From positions 1 to 6,216 of the forward strand of contig JAGXII010000026.1 of assembly GCA_024635735.1 (NCBI GenBank): a stretch of DNA of 6,216 nt, written 5' to 3'. The stretch comes from Christiangramia sp. (GTDB lineage Bacteria > Bacteroidota > Bacteroidia > Flavobacteriales > Flavobacteriaceae). This document shows, in pieces, positions 1 to 6,216 of this stretch; the first letter of the stretch is position 1, and every line of letters starts with the position of its first letter. The position numbers and the translations under genes were made by a program. The notes beneath the pieces were generated by a model, which was given only the letters and a program-made list of their open reading frames with translations, was not told the DNA's origin and did no database searches.

Positions 1-533
1 GGTCACGGGTTATAGAAAGGGCTACGGGGATTAATAGCTTTTCTGCTGAATTTATCCAGGTGAAACATATGAAAATGATGAGTGAAAATCCGGAAAGTCA
101 GGGAAAAGTATATTATAAATCACCCGATATGCTTAAATGGGAATATGCGAAGCCCTATACATATCAGGTACTCTTTAAAGATTCCAAACTTTATATTCTC
201 GAGGATGGAGAACTCTCGGAGGTAGATCTCTCATCGAATAAGATCTTTGGGAAGATGGGTGACCTCGTTGCTGGTAGTTTAAATGGTAAGATTTTAGAGG
301 CAGAAAAGGATTTTACGATCAATTATTTCAGGCAACAGGGGAATGTGGTTGCCAGGATTATTCCAAAAGAAAAGAATCTACTTTCTATGTTTAAAGAGAT
401 CTGGCTGAATTTTAATGAAGATCATCTTATTAATTCGGTTAAACTGGTGGATCCTTCAGGGGATTATACCGAAATTTCTATGAAAAATATCAGGATTAAC
501 CAGCCTATTCCCCCTTCTGTTTTTCAAAACTAA
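1..533 (+). CDS. LolA-like outer-membrane lipoprotein carrier protein (5' partial)
   Basis: The reading frame is open from the left edge (first full codon at 3), leaving 176 visible residues before TAA at 531-533. The signal peptide expected of a periplasmic LolA protein would lie outside the window. The sequence fits the LolA fold: an INSFSAEFIQ segment corresponds to the early 'SFxAxFxQ' helix, followed by SQGKVYYKSPDMLKWEY (glycine turn, then P...W on the hydrophobic half-barrel), LYILEDGE, and a C-terminal IRINQPIPPSVFQN like the 'F.F.PP..V' ending of the family. LolA carries lipidated cargo from the inner membrane across the periplasm. Copies inside aryl-polyene or flexirubin clusters are thought to serve the polyene lipid rather than general lipoproteins. 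A GTG at 60 is not the start: LolA-conserved residues lie upstream in the same frame. The gap to the dehydratase gene is 24 bases. The family call is firm; the cargo is inferred. Confidence 0.85.
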   Translation, partial: SRVIERATGINSFSAEFIQVKHMKMMSENPESQGKVYYKSPDMLKWEYAKPYTYQVLFKDSKLYILEDGELSEVDLSSNKIFGKMGDLVAGSLNGKILEAEKDFTINYFRQQGNVVARIIPKEKNLLSMFKEIWLNFNEDHLINSVKLVDPSGDYTEISMKNIRINQPIPPSVFQN

Positions 534-557
534 GCTATATTGCTGTAAATTTCCGAA

Positions 558-923
558 ATGATCTTAAAGGACTTCTATACAGTATCAAAAACAGAAACTT
601 CTGATTCCAAGCATATCACCAGCCTGAAAATCAATAAAGATCATGCCATTTATGACGGGCATTTTCCAGGCAGGCCTGTTACACCCGGAGTGGTATTGAT
701 GTTACTTTTTAAGGAAGAGGTTCAGCGTTTATCAGGAAAAACCCTTCAACTGGTAAGGGCCAGTAACGTTAAATTTACTGCTGTTTTTGATCCTACAGAT
801 AATAATGAACTCATTCTGGAATCTGAAATTGAAGAAACAGGTGAGTTTCTTAATCTTAAAGGAATAGCTAAGAAGAAGGAAGGTATTGTTCTTAAAATCA
901 ATTCCTTATATCAAATTATATAA
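558..923 (+). CDS. hot-dog-fold 3-hydroxyacyl-ACP dehydratase-like protein (FabZ/ApeI type)
   Basis: This 121-residue protein carries the FabA/FabZ signature HFPGRPVTPGV at residues 35-45 after a short beta region (INKDHAIYDG). His35 aligns with the catalytic histidine of FabZ. Family members dehydrate 3-hydroxyacyl-ACP to the trans-2-enoyl form in the cytoplasm; in aryl-polyene and flexirubin clusters such an enzyme introduces the polyene double bonds. It is slightly shorter than housekeeping FabZ (about 140-150 residues). The usual acidic partner (Glu in FabZ, Asp in FabA) lies 14 residues after the histidine; here that position is Leu49, and the nearest acidic residues are Glu53 and Glu54. 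The protein may therefore use a shifted acid, act differently, or bind acyl-ACP without catalysis. ATG at 558 is taken because it begins just before the conserved fold; no Shine-Dalgarno is visible, which is normal in Bacteroidota. It follows the LolA-like gene by 24 bases. Confidence 0.8.
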   Translation: MILKDFYTVSKTETSDSKHITSLKINKDHAIYDGHFPGRPVTPGVVLMLLFKEEVQRLSGKTLQLVRASNVKFTAVFDPTDNNELILESEIEETGEFLNLKGIAKKKEGIVLKINSLYQII

Positions 924-943
924 TTCATTAATTCCTTTTTATG

Positions 944-970
944 TTGCTTCGCGATTAAATAATACTTTTG
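944..970 (+). promoter_or_regulatory. candidate Bacteroidota sigma-ABfr-type promoter
   Basis: TTG at 944-946 and TACTTTTG at 963-970 match the Bacteroidota pattern of a -33 TTG and a -7 TAnnTTTG box. The spacer is 16 nt, one base below the range usually quoted (about 17-23). Transcription would begin near 975, giving a leader of about 20 nt before the glycosyltransferase ATG at 997. It sits in the only sizeable gap of the window, so the glycosyltransferase-MMPL-C45 group could be transcribed on its own as well as by read-through. This is a sequence match only. Confidence 0.5.
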
Positions 971-996
971 CATGAAACAGGTTATAAAGAATAAGA

Positions 997-2193
997 ATGT
1001 CCGTTTTTCAATCCAGGTTCGAAAAGCTTAATTGCTGTGTTATTGTACCCACTTATAATAATGCCAACACCCTTGCCGAATTTATTACGGACCTAAAAAC
1101 CTACACCTCTAATATTATTATAATTAACGATGGTTCCACCGACGGGACTTGCGGAATTTTAAATAAGCATCCAGAACTAAATCATAAAAAACATTCCCAT
1201 AACAAAGGAAAGGGGATGGCTCTCAAAACTGGATTCAAATTTGCGCAGGAACTTGGCTACGATTATGCTATTACCATAGATTCTGATGGCCAGCATTATC
1301 CCGATGATCTTGATGTTTTTCTTTCAGAACTGGAGGCTCGTAAGCCGAATGATCCGGAATTACTTTTAGTAGGAGACCGCAATATGGGTAGGGATGGAAT
1401 TCCCGGAAAAAGCAGTAAGGGAAATCGGTTTTCAAATTTCTGGTTCCTGGTGGTGACTGGTAAGGAACTTCATGATACACAAAGTGGATACAGGTTGTAT
1501 CCTGTAAAACTTATCAATTCCCTTAAACTAATTACCTGGAAATTTGAGCTTGAGATTGAAGTTCTGGTCAAGGCAACCTGGAAGAAAGTTGAAGTGAAAA
1601 ATATTCCTATCAAGGTACTATATCAGGAAGGGGAACGGGTTACGCATTTTAGACCTTTCTGGGATATCGTAAGGATTGTGCTTTTATATATGTGGTTTGT
1701 GCTGGTAAGTTTTTTCTATGTACATCCAAGAAATAAATATCAGGATTTTCGTAAAAAAGGTTTTAAAAGGTTCTGGAAAGAAGATATTATTAAAAGTCAG
1801 GAGCCTCCACATAAAAAGGCAGCTGCGATTGCCCTTGGCGTTTTTGTTGGTATTTCTCCATTCTGGGGCCTGCATACCCTTTTAATCTTTACTCTGGCAG
1901 CGGTCTTCCGGGTTAATAAGGTTATAGCCTTCTTATTTTCTAATATAAGTATACCGCCTTTAATTCCTTTTATTATTTACGCCAGTTACCAGGCCGGTTC
2001 CTTAATTTCGGGCAATGGTTTTGACTGGGATTTGAAACTTCACAAATTTGAAACCGGGAATGATATTTTTATGGGATTGTGGCAATATATTTTAGGAAGT
2101 TTTGTGCTTGCAATTGTAGTAGCAATAAGCCTGTGGATTGTTTTTTATTTTTTATTTTCGGTACTTAACCAAAAGCAGGTCGTAAAACCTTAA
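997..2193 (+). CDS. family 2 glycosyltransferase fused to a DUF2062 membrane domain
   Basis: This 398-residue fusion has an N-terminal GT-A glycosyltransferase of family 2, close in pattern to dolichol/polyprenol-phosphate sugar transferases. Visible motifs are VIVPTYNN (15-22), NDGSTDGT (44-51, nucleotide-sugar site), HNKGKGMALKTGF (68-80), the metal-binding DSD (95-97) followed by GQH, and DTQSGYRLYP (160-169). A hydrophobic segment near 224-243 comes next. Residues about 255-395 form a DUF2062 domain: KKAAAIALGVFVGISPFWG (273-291), an R-V-N at 305-307, then IPP and a final membrane helix near 365-388. The protein should sit in the inner membrane with its catalytic domain in the cytoplasm and transfer a sugar from an activated donor to a lipid-linked acceptor; the sugar and acceptor are unknown. 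The ATG at 997 lies just downstream of the candidate promoter. The stop overlaps the MMPL start by one base. The domain calls are firm; the link to polyene lipid glycosylation comes from context. Confidence 0.88.
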   Translation: MSVFQSRFEKLNCCVIVPTYNNANTLAEFITDLKTYTSNIIIINDGSTDGTCGILNKHPELNHKKHSHNKGKGMALKTGFKFAQELGYDYAITIDSDGQHYPDDLDVFLSELEARKPNDPELLLVGDRNMGRDGIPGKSSKGNRFSNFWFLVVTGKELHDTQSGYRLYPVKLINSLKLITWKFELEIEVLVKATWKKVEVKNIPIKVLYQEGERVTHFRPFWDIVRIVLLYMWFVLVSFFYVHPRNKYQDFRKKGFKRFWKEDIIKSQEPPHKKAAAIALGVFVGISPFWGLHTLLIFTLAAVFRVNKVIAFLFSNISIPPLIPFIIYASYQAGSLISGNGFDWDLKLHKFETGNDIFMGLWQYILGSFVLAIVVAISLWIVFYFLFSVLNQKQVVKP

Positions 2194-2195
2194 TG
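2191..2195 (+). other. TAATG stop/start overlap (glycosyltransferase to MMPL)
   Basis: The TAA stop of the glycosyltransferase (2191-2193) shares its last A with the ATG of the MMPL gene (2193-2195). No Shine-Dalgarno is visible before this ATG, so the terminating ribosome probably re-initiates here. This supports the chosen start and a coupled, roughly matched supply of the two membrane proteins. Confidence 0.7.
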
Positions 2196-5183
2196 TATAA
2201 AACCTTTCTTAATATTTACAGGTTCTTTGAAAACCGAAAATTTCTCGGATTTTCACTGGTTTTCCTGTATACATTATTGATCGCTTTTCTTGCCTGGAAC
2301 ATAAGCCTGGAAGAGGATATCACCTTTTTGATTCCAAATGGGGACAAGCAGGAAAATTTAAAGAAAGTACTTAGCGGAACTGATTTTTCAGACAAGCTCA
2401 TTATAAGTATTTCTGCCAGTGGACAAAATGTAAATCCAGATTCTCTTGTCGCTTATGCCAATGATTTAACCGGAAGCCTGGAAAATGATCTTTCAGAGTA
2501 TATAAGAGAGGTTAAAGGAAAGATACCGGATGAAGATATCACCGATGTCTATGATTTTGTTTATGAAAATCTTCCCATATTTCTCAACCCTCAGGATTAT
2601 CATGAAATTTCCAACCGACTTGAAAAGGATTCAATTAAAACTCAAATCACTCAGGGTTATCGTCGTTTAATGGCCCCGACAGGTTTTGTGACTAAAAATT
2701 ATTTTTTCAAAGACCCCCTGAATTTTACAAGTCTGGGCCTGCAAAAACTTAAAGAACTGCAGGTTGGTGATAATTTTAGTATTTATAGAAATTACCTGGT
2801 TACTAAGGACCGGCAACATATCATTCTTTTTATTGATCCTGTATTCCCTGCTTCAGAAACCAGCCGGAATGAGGTTTTTATCAATAAACTGGATGAACAA
2901 ATTCAAAGTCTTAACAGCAATTACCGCGATGTGGAAGGCAAATACTTTGGTGGTGTTTTATACTCCCTGGCAAATGCCAATAGAATTAAAAAGGACATAT
3001 TGCTAACTGTAGGAATCGCGGCAGTGGTCCTATTGGTTCTTCTAATTTTCTTTTACCGAAAAATCTTCATTCCTGTTATACTTTTTCTTCCCAGTATCCT
3101 TGGAGGGATTTCGGGATTCGCCTTTTTAAGTGTTTTTAGAGGAAGTGTATCTGCGATTTCTCTTGGAATTGGAGCGATATTACTGGGGATAAGTATAGAT
3201 TATGCCCTTCATGTTATTACTCATTACAGGAATAACCGTGATGTGGAGCAGTTGTATAAGGATATTAGCAAGCCTGTTATGATGAGCAGTTTAACCACTG
3301 CCGTGGCCTTTTTATGCCTGGTATTCCTGGATAGTCCGGCACTAACGGATCTTGGGATATTTGCCTCTGTAAGTGTATTACTTTCTTCAGTTTTTGCCCT
3401 GATCTTAATCCCTGTGCTTTATCATCCTCAAGGCGATACACAGGCTAAACCAAATTTTCTGGACAGGATTGCCAGTGTGGATTATTCAAAATTCCGACCA
3501 CTTGTTGTATTGGTCATTATAGTATTCGTACTTGGCCTGTTCTTTTTTAACAGGGTTAAGTTCAATAATGATCTTTCAAAGCTCAATTATAAGCCTGCAG
3601 AAATCGAGAAGCAGGAGAATGAAGTTGAGCATCTGGCAGGTAGGGCCGGAAAAACCATTTATATGGTTACTTATGGGAGTACTGTAGATGAAGCTTTACA
3701 GGAAAATAATAAATTGTATCACCGCCTTCAGGATTTGAAGAAAGAAAATGAAATTAAAAGTTTCAGCAGTATTGGAGGGGTTATTCTGTCTACGGCAACA
3801 CAGAATCAGCGAATTGAAAACTGGGAAGATTTCTGGACACAGGACACCATAGAATACCTGAAGGAAGAACTTATAAAAGAGTCTTCAGAATACGGTTTTA
3901 AGCCAGAAAGTTTTGATCGTTTCTATGCTGAACTGAATAAAGATTTTACGCCTATTTTTCTGGCCGATTATAAAAATGCAGGGTCTCTTTACCTCGATGA
4001 TTTTATTTCAGAAAAGTCAGACTTTGCAACGGTAATGAGCACTGTAAATCTGGATGAGGAGCAGGCAGATGAATTTGTTAGTAGATTTGAAAATGAAACC
4101 GGAGTTTTCGCTCTGGATCGCAAGGCTATTAATCAGAATTTCCTGGGCAGCCTGAAACAGGACTTTAATAAACTCATAGCCATCTCGATATTTGCCGTGT
4201 TTCTCATTTTACTTATTTTCTACCGTAGCCTGGAATTAAGTATTTTAACCATGATCCCTATCGCAATTACCTGGATTTCTGCTCTGGGAATCATGGCTGT
4301 TTTGGGACTCGAATTCAATATTCTGAATATTATTATTTCCACATTTATATTTGGTTTGGGACTGGATTACAGCATTTTTATTACCAATGCCTGTCTTAAA
4401 GAATATGAAACCGGCGAGTTCGATCTAAAAACCTATCAAACTTCCATATTAATTTCTGTGATTACAACTCTTCTGGGTATGGGAGCGCTTATTTTCGCAC
4501 AACATCCTGCTTTAAGATCGATTTCTGTAGTATCAATTATTGGAGTGCTCACCGCCGTCACAGTTAGCTTTGTACTGCAAAGAATTCTTTTTAAGCATTT
4601 AATACTCAATAGGGCAAGAAGCGGAAAACCTGCGTTTCATTTCAGGAAACTCAATCAATTTGGAAAAGACCCTAATCTCAGTGAGACTGAAAAGCTCTAC
4701 AGGAAAAGGTCAATCCTGAATAATTACCGGTATAAATCGGTTTATTCTGAAGTGAAAGAAAGATACAGGCTTAACAAAGAGCAATACCTGCAGGTTAGTC
4801 AGTATATCGAGGAAGGAGAAGAGATTGCGGTTATCAATTCAGAAGCTGGGATTATTCCGTTATTTCTTTCTTATAAATTCGAAAATATTACAATCACAGG
4901 TTTGGAAACGAAACCTGAAAATCTGGGTATTTCTAAACAGCTGCCTCGCGCTAAGGAAAGGAACATTACTTTTACCAATAAGATTGAGGAGATAGAAAAT
5001 TCAGAGGTATTTATAATTAATTCAAAGGTTGAGTATGAAGAAGCTCTGGTTGATCTAATGAAAAAGAAAGCTCAAAAGGTGATCTTCATAGATTCTGATT
5101 TTCCTCACAGATGGCTGCTGGACCTGAATTTTGAGATTGTATATCGACAAAATAATATTCTGGTATTACGAAAAGTAGATTAA
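2193..5183 (+). CDS. MMPL/RND-family lipid exporter with degenerate C-terminal domain
   Basis: This 996-residue inner-membrane protein has the duplicated RND layout: TM1 (about 17-36), a large periplasmic domain (37-265), TM2-TM6 (about 269-408), TM7 (about 436-455), a second periplasmic domain (456-655), and TM8-TM12 (about 661-805). Each half carries an Asp-Tyr pair in its central helix: GISIDYALH with D336-Y337 in TM4, and GLGLDYSIF with D725-Y726 in TM10. These match the proton-relay Asp-Tyr pairs of mycobacterial MmpL3, so the pump is probably proton-driven. MMPL proteins move lipids and hydrophobic products out of the inner membrane, and one is a regular member of aryl-polyene/flexirubin clusters. 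After TM12 comes a soluble tail of about 190 residues on the cytoplasmic side, resembling a decayed SAM-methyltransferase (listed separately). Both neighbours overlap by one base as TAATG. The substrate is inferred to be the cluster's polyene or glycolipid product. Confidence 0.88.
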   Translation: MYKTFLNIYRFFENRKFLGFSLVFLYTLLIAFLAWNISLEEDITFLIPNGDKQENLKKVLSGTDFSDKLIISISASGQNVNPDSLVAYANDLTGSLENDLSEYIREVKGKIPDEDITDVYDFVYENLPIFLNPQDYHEISNRLEKDSIKTQITQGYRRLMAPTGFVTKNYFFKDPLNFTSLGLQKLKELQVGDNFSIYRNYLVTKDRQHIILFIDPVFPASETSRNEVFINKLDEQIQSLNSNYRDVEGKYFGGVLYSLANANRIKKDILLTVGIAAVVLLVLLIFFYRKIFIPVILFLPSILGGISGFAFLSVFRGSVSAISLGIGAILLGISIDYALHVITHYRNNRDVEQLYKDISKPVMMSSLTTAVAFLCLVFLDSPALTDLGIFASVSVLLSSVFALILIPVLYHPQGDTQAKPNFLDRIASVDYSKFRPLVVLVIIVFVLGLFFFNRVKFNNDLSKLNYKPAEIEKQENEVEHLAGRAGKTIYMVTYGSTVDEALQENNKLYHRLQDLKKENEIKSFSSIGGVILSTATQNQRIENWEDFWTQDTIEYLKEELIKESSEYGFKPESFDRFYAELNKDFTPIFLADYKNAGSLYLDDFISEKSDFATVMSTVNLDEEQADEFVSRFENETGVFALDRKAINQNFLGSLKQDFNKLIAISIFAVFLILLIFYRSLELSILTMIPIAITWISALGIMAVLGLEFNILNIIISTFIFGLGLDYSIFITNACLKEYETGEFDLKTYQTSILISVITTLLGMGALIFAQHPALRSISVVSIIGVLTAVTVSFVLQRILFKHLILNRARSGKPAFHFRKLNQFGKDPNLSETEKLYRKRSILNNYRYKSVYSEVKERYRLNKEQYLQVSQYIEEGEEIAVINSEAGIIPLFLSYKFENITITGLETKPENLGISKQLPRAKERNITFTNKIEEIENSEVFIINSKVEYEEALVDLMKKKAQKVIFIDSDFPHRWLLDLNFEIVYRQNNILVLRKVD
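4608..5180 (+). other. C-terminal domain of the MMPL protein: degenerate SAM-methyltransferase-like fold
   Basis: Residues about 806-996 follow the last membrane helix. A basic linker leads to ILNNYRYK (841-848), which resembles the segment just before the methyltransferase domain in the larger Bacteroidota fusions annotated as MMPL transporter/lysophospholipid acyltransferase/class I SAM methyltransferase. A Rossmann-like order of strands follows: IAVIN (878-882), ITGLE (901-905), VFIIN, then KVIFID and a last strand ILVLRK at the end. The glycine-rich SAM loop (usually DxGxGxG) reads here as V-I-N-S-E-A-G (880-886): the acidic residue and two of the three glycines are gone, while the acid ending strand 2 (E905) remains. 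No acyltransferase motif (HxxxxD) is seen between the pump and this tail. The domain probably no longer binds SAM and may be structural or regulatory. Fold assignment is by eye. Confidence 0.55.
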
Positions 5184-5185
5184 TG
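5181..5185 (+). other. TAATG stop/start overlap (MMPL to C45 lipoprotein)
   Basis: The MMPL stop TAA (5181-5183) shares its final A with the ATG (5183-5185) of the next gene. This repeats the arrangement at 2191-2195. The start is also supported because a lipoprotein signal peptide begins exactly there. Confidence 0.7.
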
Positions 5186-6216
5186 AAATTCCGGTTACTT
5201 TTTCTTTTGGTTATTCTCCTGTTTTCTTCTTGCGGAGTTAAGCGTTCTCTTGAGCAACGTCCGGAAATTTCTGGTATAGAAAAGATAGATACCACCAGAA
5301 TTAAGCATAGCGAAACCCATTACAGCCTTGGAAAAAATAATCTGTTTCAGAATAAACAGGGAGTATGGGAACTTTATATTGAAGGAAATGCACTTGAAAG
5401 GGGAGTCGCCAATGGGAATCTCACCAGAGAACTAATCCATCACCAGGAGATCGCGTTTATGAATAAACTGGAGGCAATGGTTCCTTCAGAAAATTATCGG
5501 GGCTTTCTAAAAAAGATTGTTTCCTGGTTCAATCGAAAGATGTACCTCTACGTTCCTGAAGAGTATAAAGAAGAGATTTACGGTGTTTCCAGATATGGGT
5601 TGAAGCGTTATGACGATTTTGCTCCAGGCTACGTTAGAATGCTTTATTTCCACGGTGCGCATGATATAGGACATGCGTTAAAGGATCTTATGCTTGTTGG
5701 ATGTACTTCTTTTGCCGCCTGGGGTGAAAAAACTGCCGACGGGCAATTATTGCTGGGAAGGAATTTTGATTTTTATGCAGGTGATGAATTTGGAAAACAG
5801 AAAATAGCCGCCTTCGTAAATCCTGATACGGGAAACAAATTTATGATGTATACCTGGGGCGGAATGATTGGAGCGGTAAGCGGGATGAATGAAAAAGGAA
5901 TTACAGTTACTATTAATGCAGGAAAATCAAAGATTCCAATGCTTGCAAAGACACCTATAAGCCTTGTAGCCAGAGAAATACTTCAATATGCTTCTAATAT
6001 TAATGAGGCTATCGCTATTGCCAGAAAAAGGGAGGTTTTTGTTTCAGAATCTATTATGGTGGGAAGCGGAGATGAAAAAAGAGCCGTTCTTATCGAGGTT
6101 TCTCCCAAGAATTTTGGAGTTTATGAGGTAGAGAATTCAAACGAGCTTATTTGTAGTAATCATTTTCAAAGTGAGGCGTATAAAGATGACAGGAGGAATC
6201 AAAGGACCATTGAGCA
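5183..6216 (+). CDS. lipoprotein, C45-family autoproteolytic acyltransferase/hydrolase (3' partial)
   Basis: The frame stays open to the right edge, giving 344 complete codons. The N-terminus MKFRLLFLLVILLFSSC is a lipoprotein signal peptide with lipobox FSSC at 14-17; Cys17 would be lipidated and followed by GVKRS. The body matches the C45 Ntn-hydrolase family (acyl-CoA:6-aminopenicillanate acyltransferase relatives): VGCTSFAAWG with Gly173-Cys174 as the expected self-cleavage site and new N-terminal nucleophile, then LLLGRNFDFY (Arg193, Asn194, Asp196), which matches the substrate-side Arg/Asp region of choloylglycine-hydrolase relatives, and GGMIGAVSGMNEKGITVTIN, the typical inner strand pair. 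An upstream GNALERGVANG (G-x-x-x-x-x-G) segment also fits the family's prodomain. Such enzymes form or hydrolyse amide or ester bonds to acyl chains. Genes of this family recur in Bacteroidota flexirubin-like clusters, but the reaction there is not known to me. It starts inside the MMPL stop codon, so coupling with the exporter is likely. Confidence 0.83.
   Translation, partial: MKFRLLFLLVILLFSSCGVKRSLEQRPEISGIEKIDTTRIKHSETHYSLGKNNLFQNKQGVWELYIEGNALERGVANGNLTRELIHHQEIAFMNKLEAMVPSENYRGFLKKIVSWFNRKMYLYVPEEYKEEIYGVSRYGLKRYDDFAPGYVRMLYFHGAHDIGHALKDLMLVGCTSFAAWGEKTADGQLLLGRNFDFYAGDEFGKQKIAAFVNPDTGNKFMMYTWGGMIGAVSGMNEKGITVTINAGKSKIPMLAKTPISLVAREILQYASNINEAIAIARKREVFVSESIMVGSGDEKRAVLIEVSPKNFGVYEVENSNELICSNHFQSEAYKDDRRNQRTIE

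Noticed and set aside
924..962. Possible terminator after the dehydratase gene (AT-rich, T-run at 936-940)
   Set aside because: No GC-rich hairpin precedes the T-run, so an intrinsic terminator is not supported.
972..1031. A 19-codon ORF beginning at an ATG just after the -7 box and overlapping the glycosyltransferase start
   Set aside because: It would start almost at the predicted transcription start, has no recognisable content, and mostly reads the glycosyltransferase coding sequence out of frame. A leader peptide cannot be excluded but nothing supports it.
1271..1480. Minus-strand ORF of 69 codons within the glycosyltransferase gene
   Set aside because: It lies opposite the conserved GT2 motifs, has no recognisable domain and no promoter or start context.
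1684..1875. Minus-strand ORF of 63 codons within the glycosyltransferase gene
   Set aside because: Antisense shadow of the DUF2062-side coding sequence with a low-complexity, unfamiliar translation.
2185..2200. Possible frameshift joining the glycosyltransferase and the MMPL protein
   Set aside because: Both proteins have complete domains and natural ends, and the same TAATG overlap occurs again at 5181-5185, so this is ordinary coupling.
2216..2401. Minus-strand ORF of 61 codons at the start of the MMPL gene
   Set aside because: Antisense shadow of TM1 and the first periplasmic residues; no independent evidence.
2764..3006. Plus-strand ORF of 80 codons, hydrophobic, in another frame of the MMPL gene
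   Set aside because: The hydrophobicity comes from out-of-frame reading of AT-rich DNA; the main frame there is a well-behaved RND periplasmic domain.
5086..5295. Minus-strand ORF of 69 codons spanning the MMPL/C45 junction
   Set aside because: It overlaps two supported genes, including the lipoprotein signal peptide, and has no recognisable motif.

Overview
The window looks like a chromosomal piece from a Bacteroidota bacterium, most likely a marine-type Flavobacteriaceae. This is inferred from the AT-rich coding style, the lack of Shine-Dalgarno sites before the starts, a Bacteroidota-type promoter (TTG, 16 nt, TAnnTTTG) and the gene content. All five genes are on the + strand and tightly packed. 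The only gap above 30 bases is 924-996. No RNA genes, mobile elements, repeats or CRISPR arrays were seen.

Layout: (1) 1-533, the 3' part of a LolA-type periplasmic lipoprotein carrier, cut by the left edge. (2) 558-923, a small hot-dog-fold 3-hydroxyacyl-ACP dehydratase-like protein. (3) 924-996, a short gap with a candidate promoter. (4) 997-2193, a family 2 glycosyltransferase fused to a membrane DUF2062 domain. (5) 2193-5183, a 996-residue MMPL/RND-type lipid exporter with a C-terminal extension that resembles a decayed SAM-methyltransferase domain. (6) 5183 to the right edge, an N-terminally lipidated Ntn-hydrolase of the C45 (acyl-CoA:6-APA acyltransferase-like) family, cut at its 3' end. 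The last two junctions are one-base TAATG stop/start overlaps, so genes 4-6 are probably co-transcribed and translationally coupled.

This set of LolA-like carrier, FabZ/ApeI-like dehydratase, GT2, MMPL exporter and acyltransferase/hydrolase matches the accessory and export part of aryl-polyene/flexirubin (dialkylresorcinol-polyene) clusters of Bacteroidota and of APE clusters in Proteobacteria. The ketosynthases, acyl carrier proteins and ammonia lyase expected of such a cluster would lie outside the window, so the pathway assignment is inference. A plausible division of labour is as follows: the dehydratase helps form the polyene on ACP, the membrane glycosyltransferase and the MMPL pump modify and move the lipid product across the inner membrane, the LolA-like protein carries it through the periplasm, and the lipoprotein C45 enzyme makes or breaks an acyl bond at the envelope.

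The least ordinary points are the degenerate methyltransferase-like tail on the pump, the dehydratase that lacks the usual acidic catalytic partner at His+14, and a lipid-anchored Ntn-hydrolase whose predicted self-cleavage would release the catalytic subunit from its anchor.
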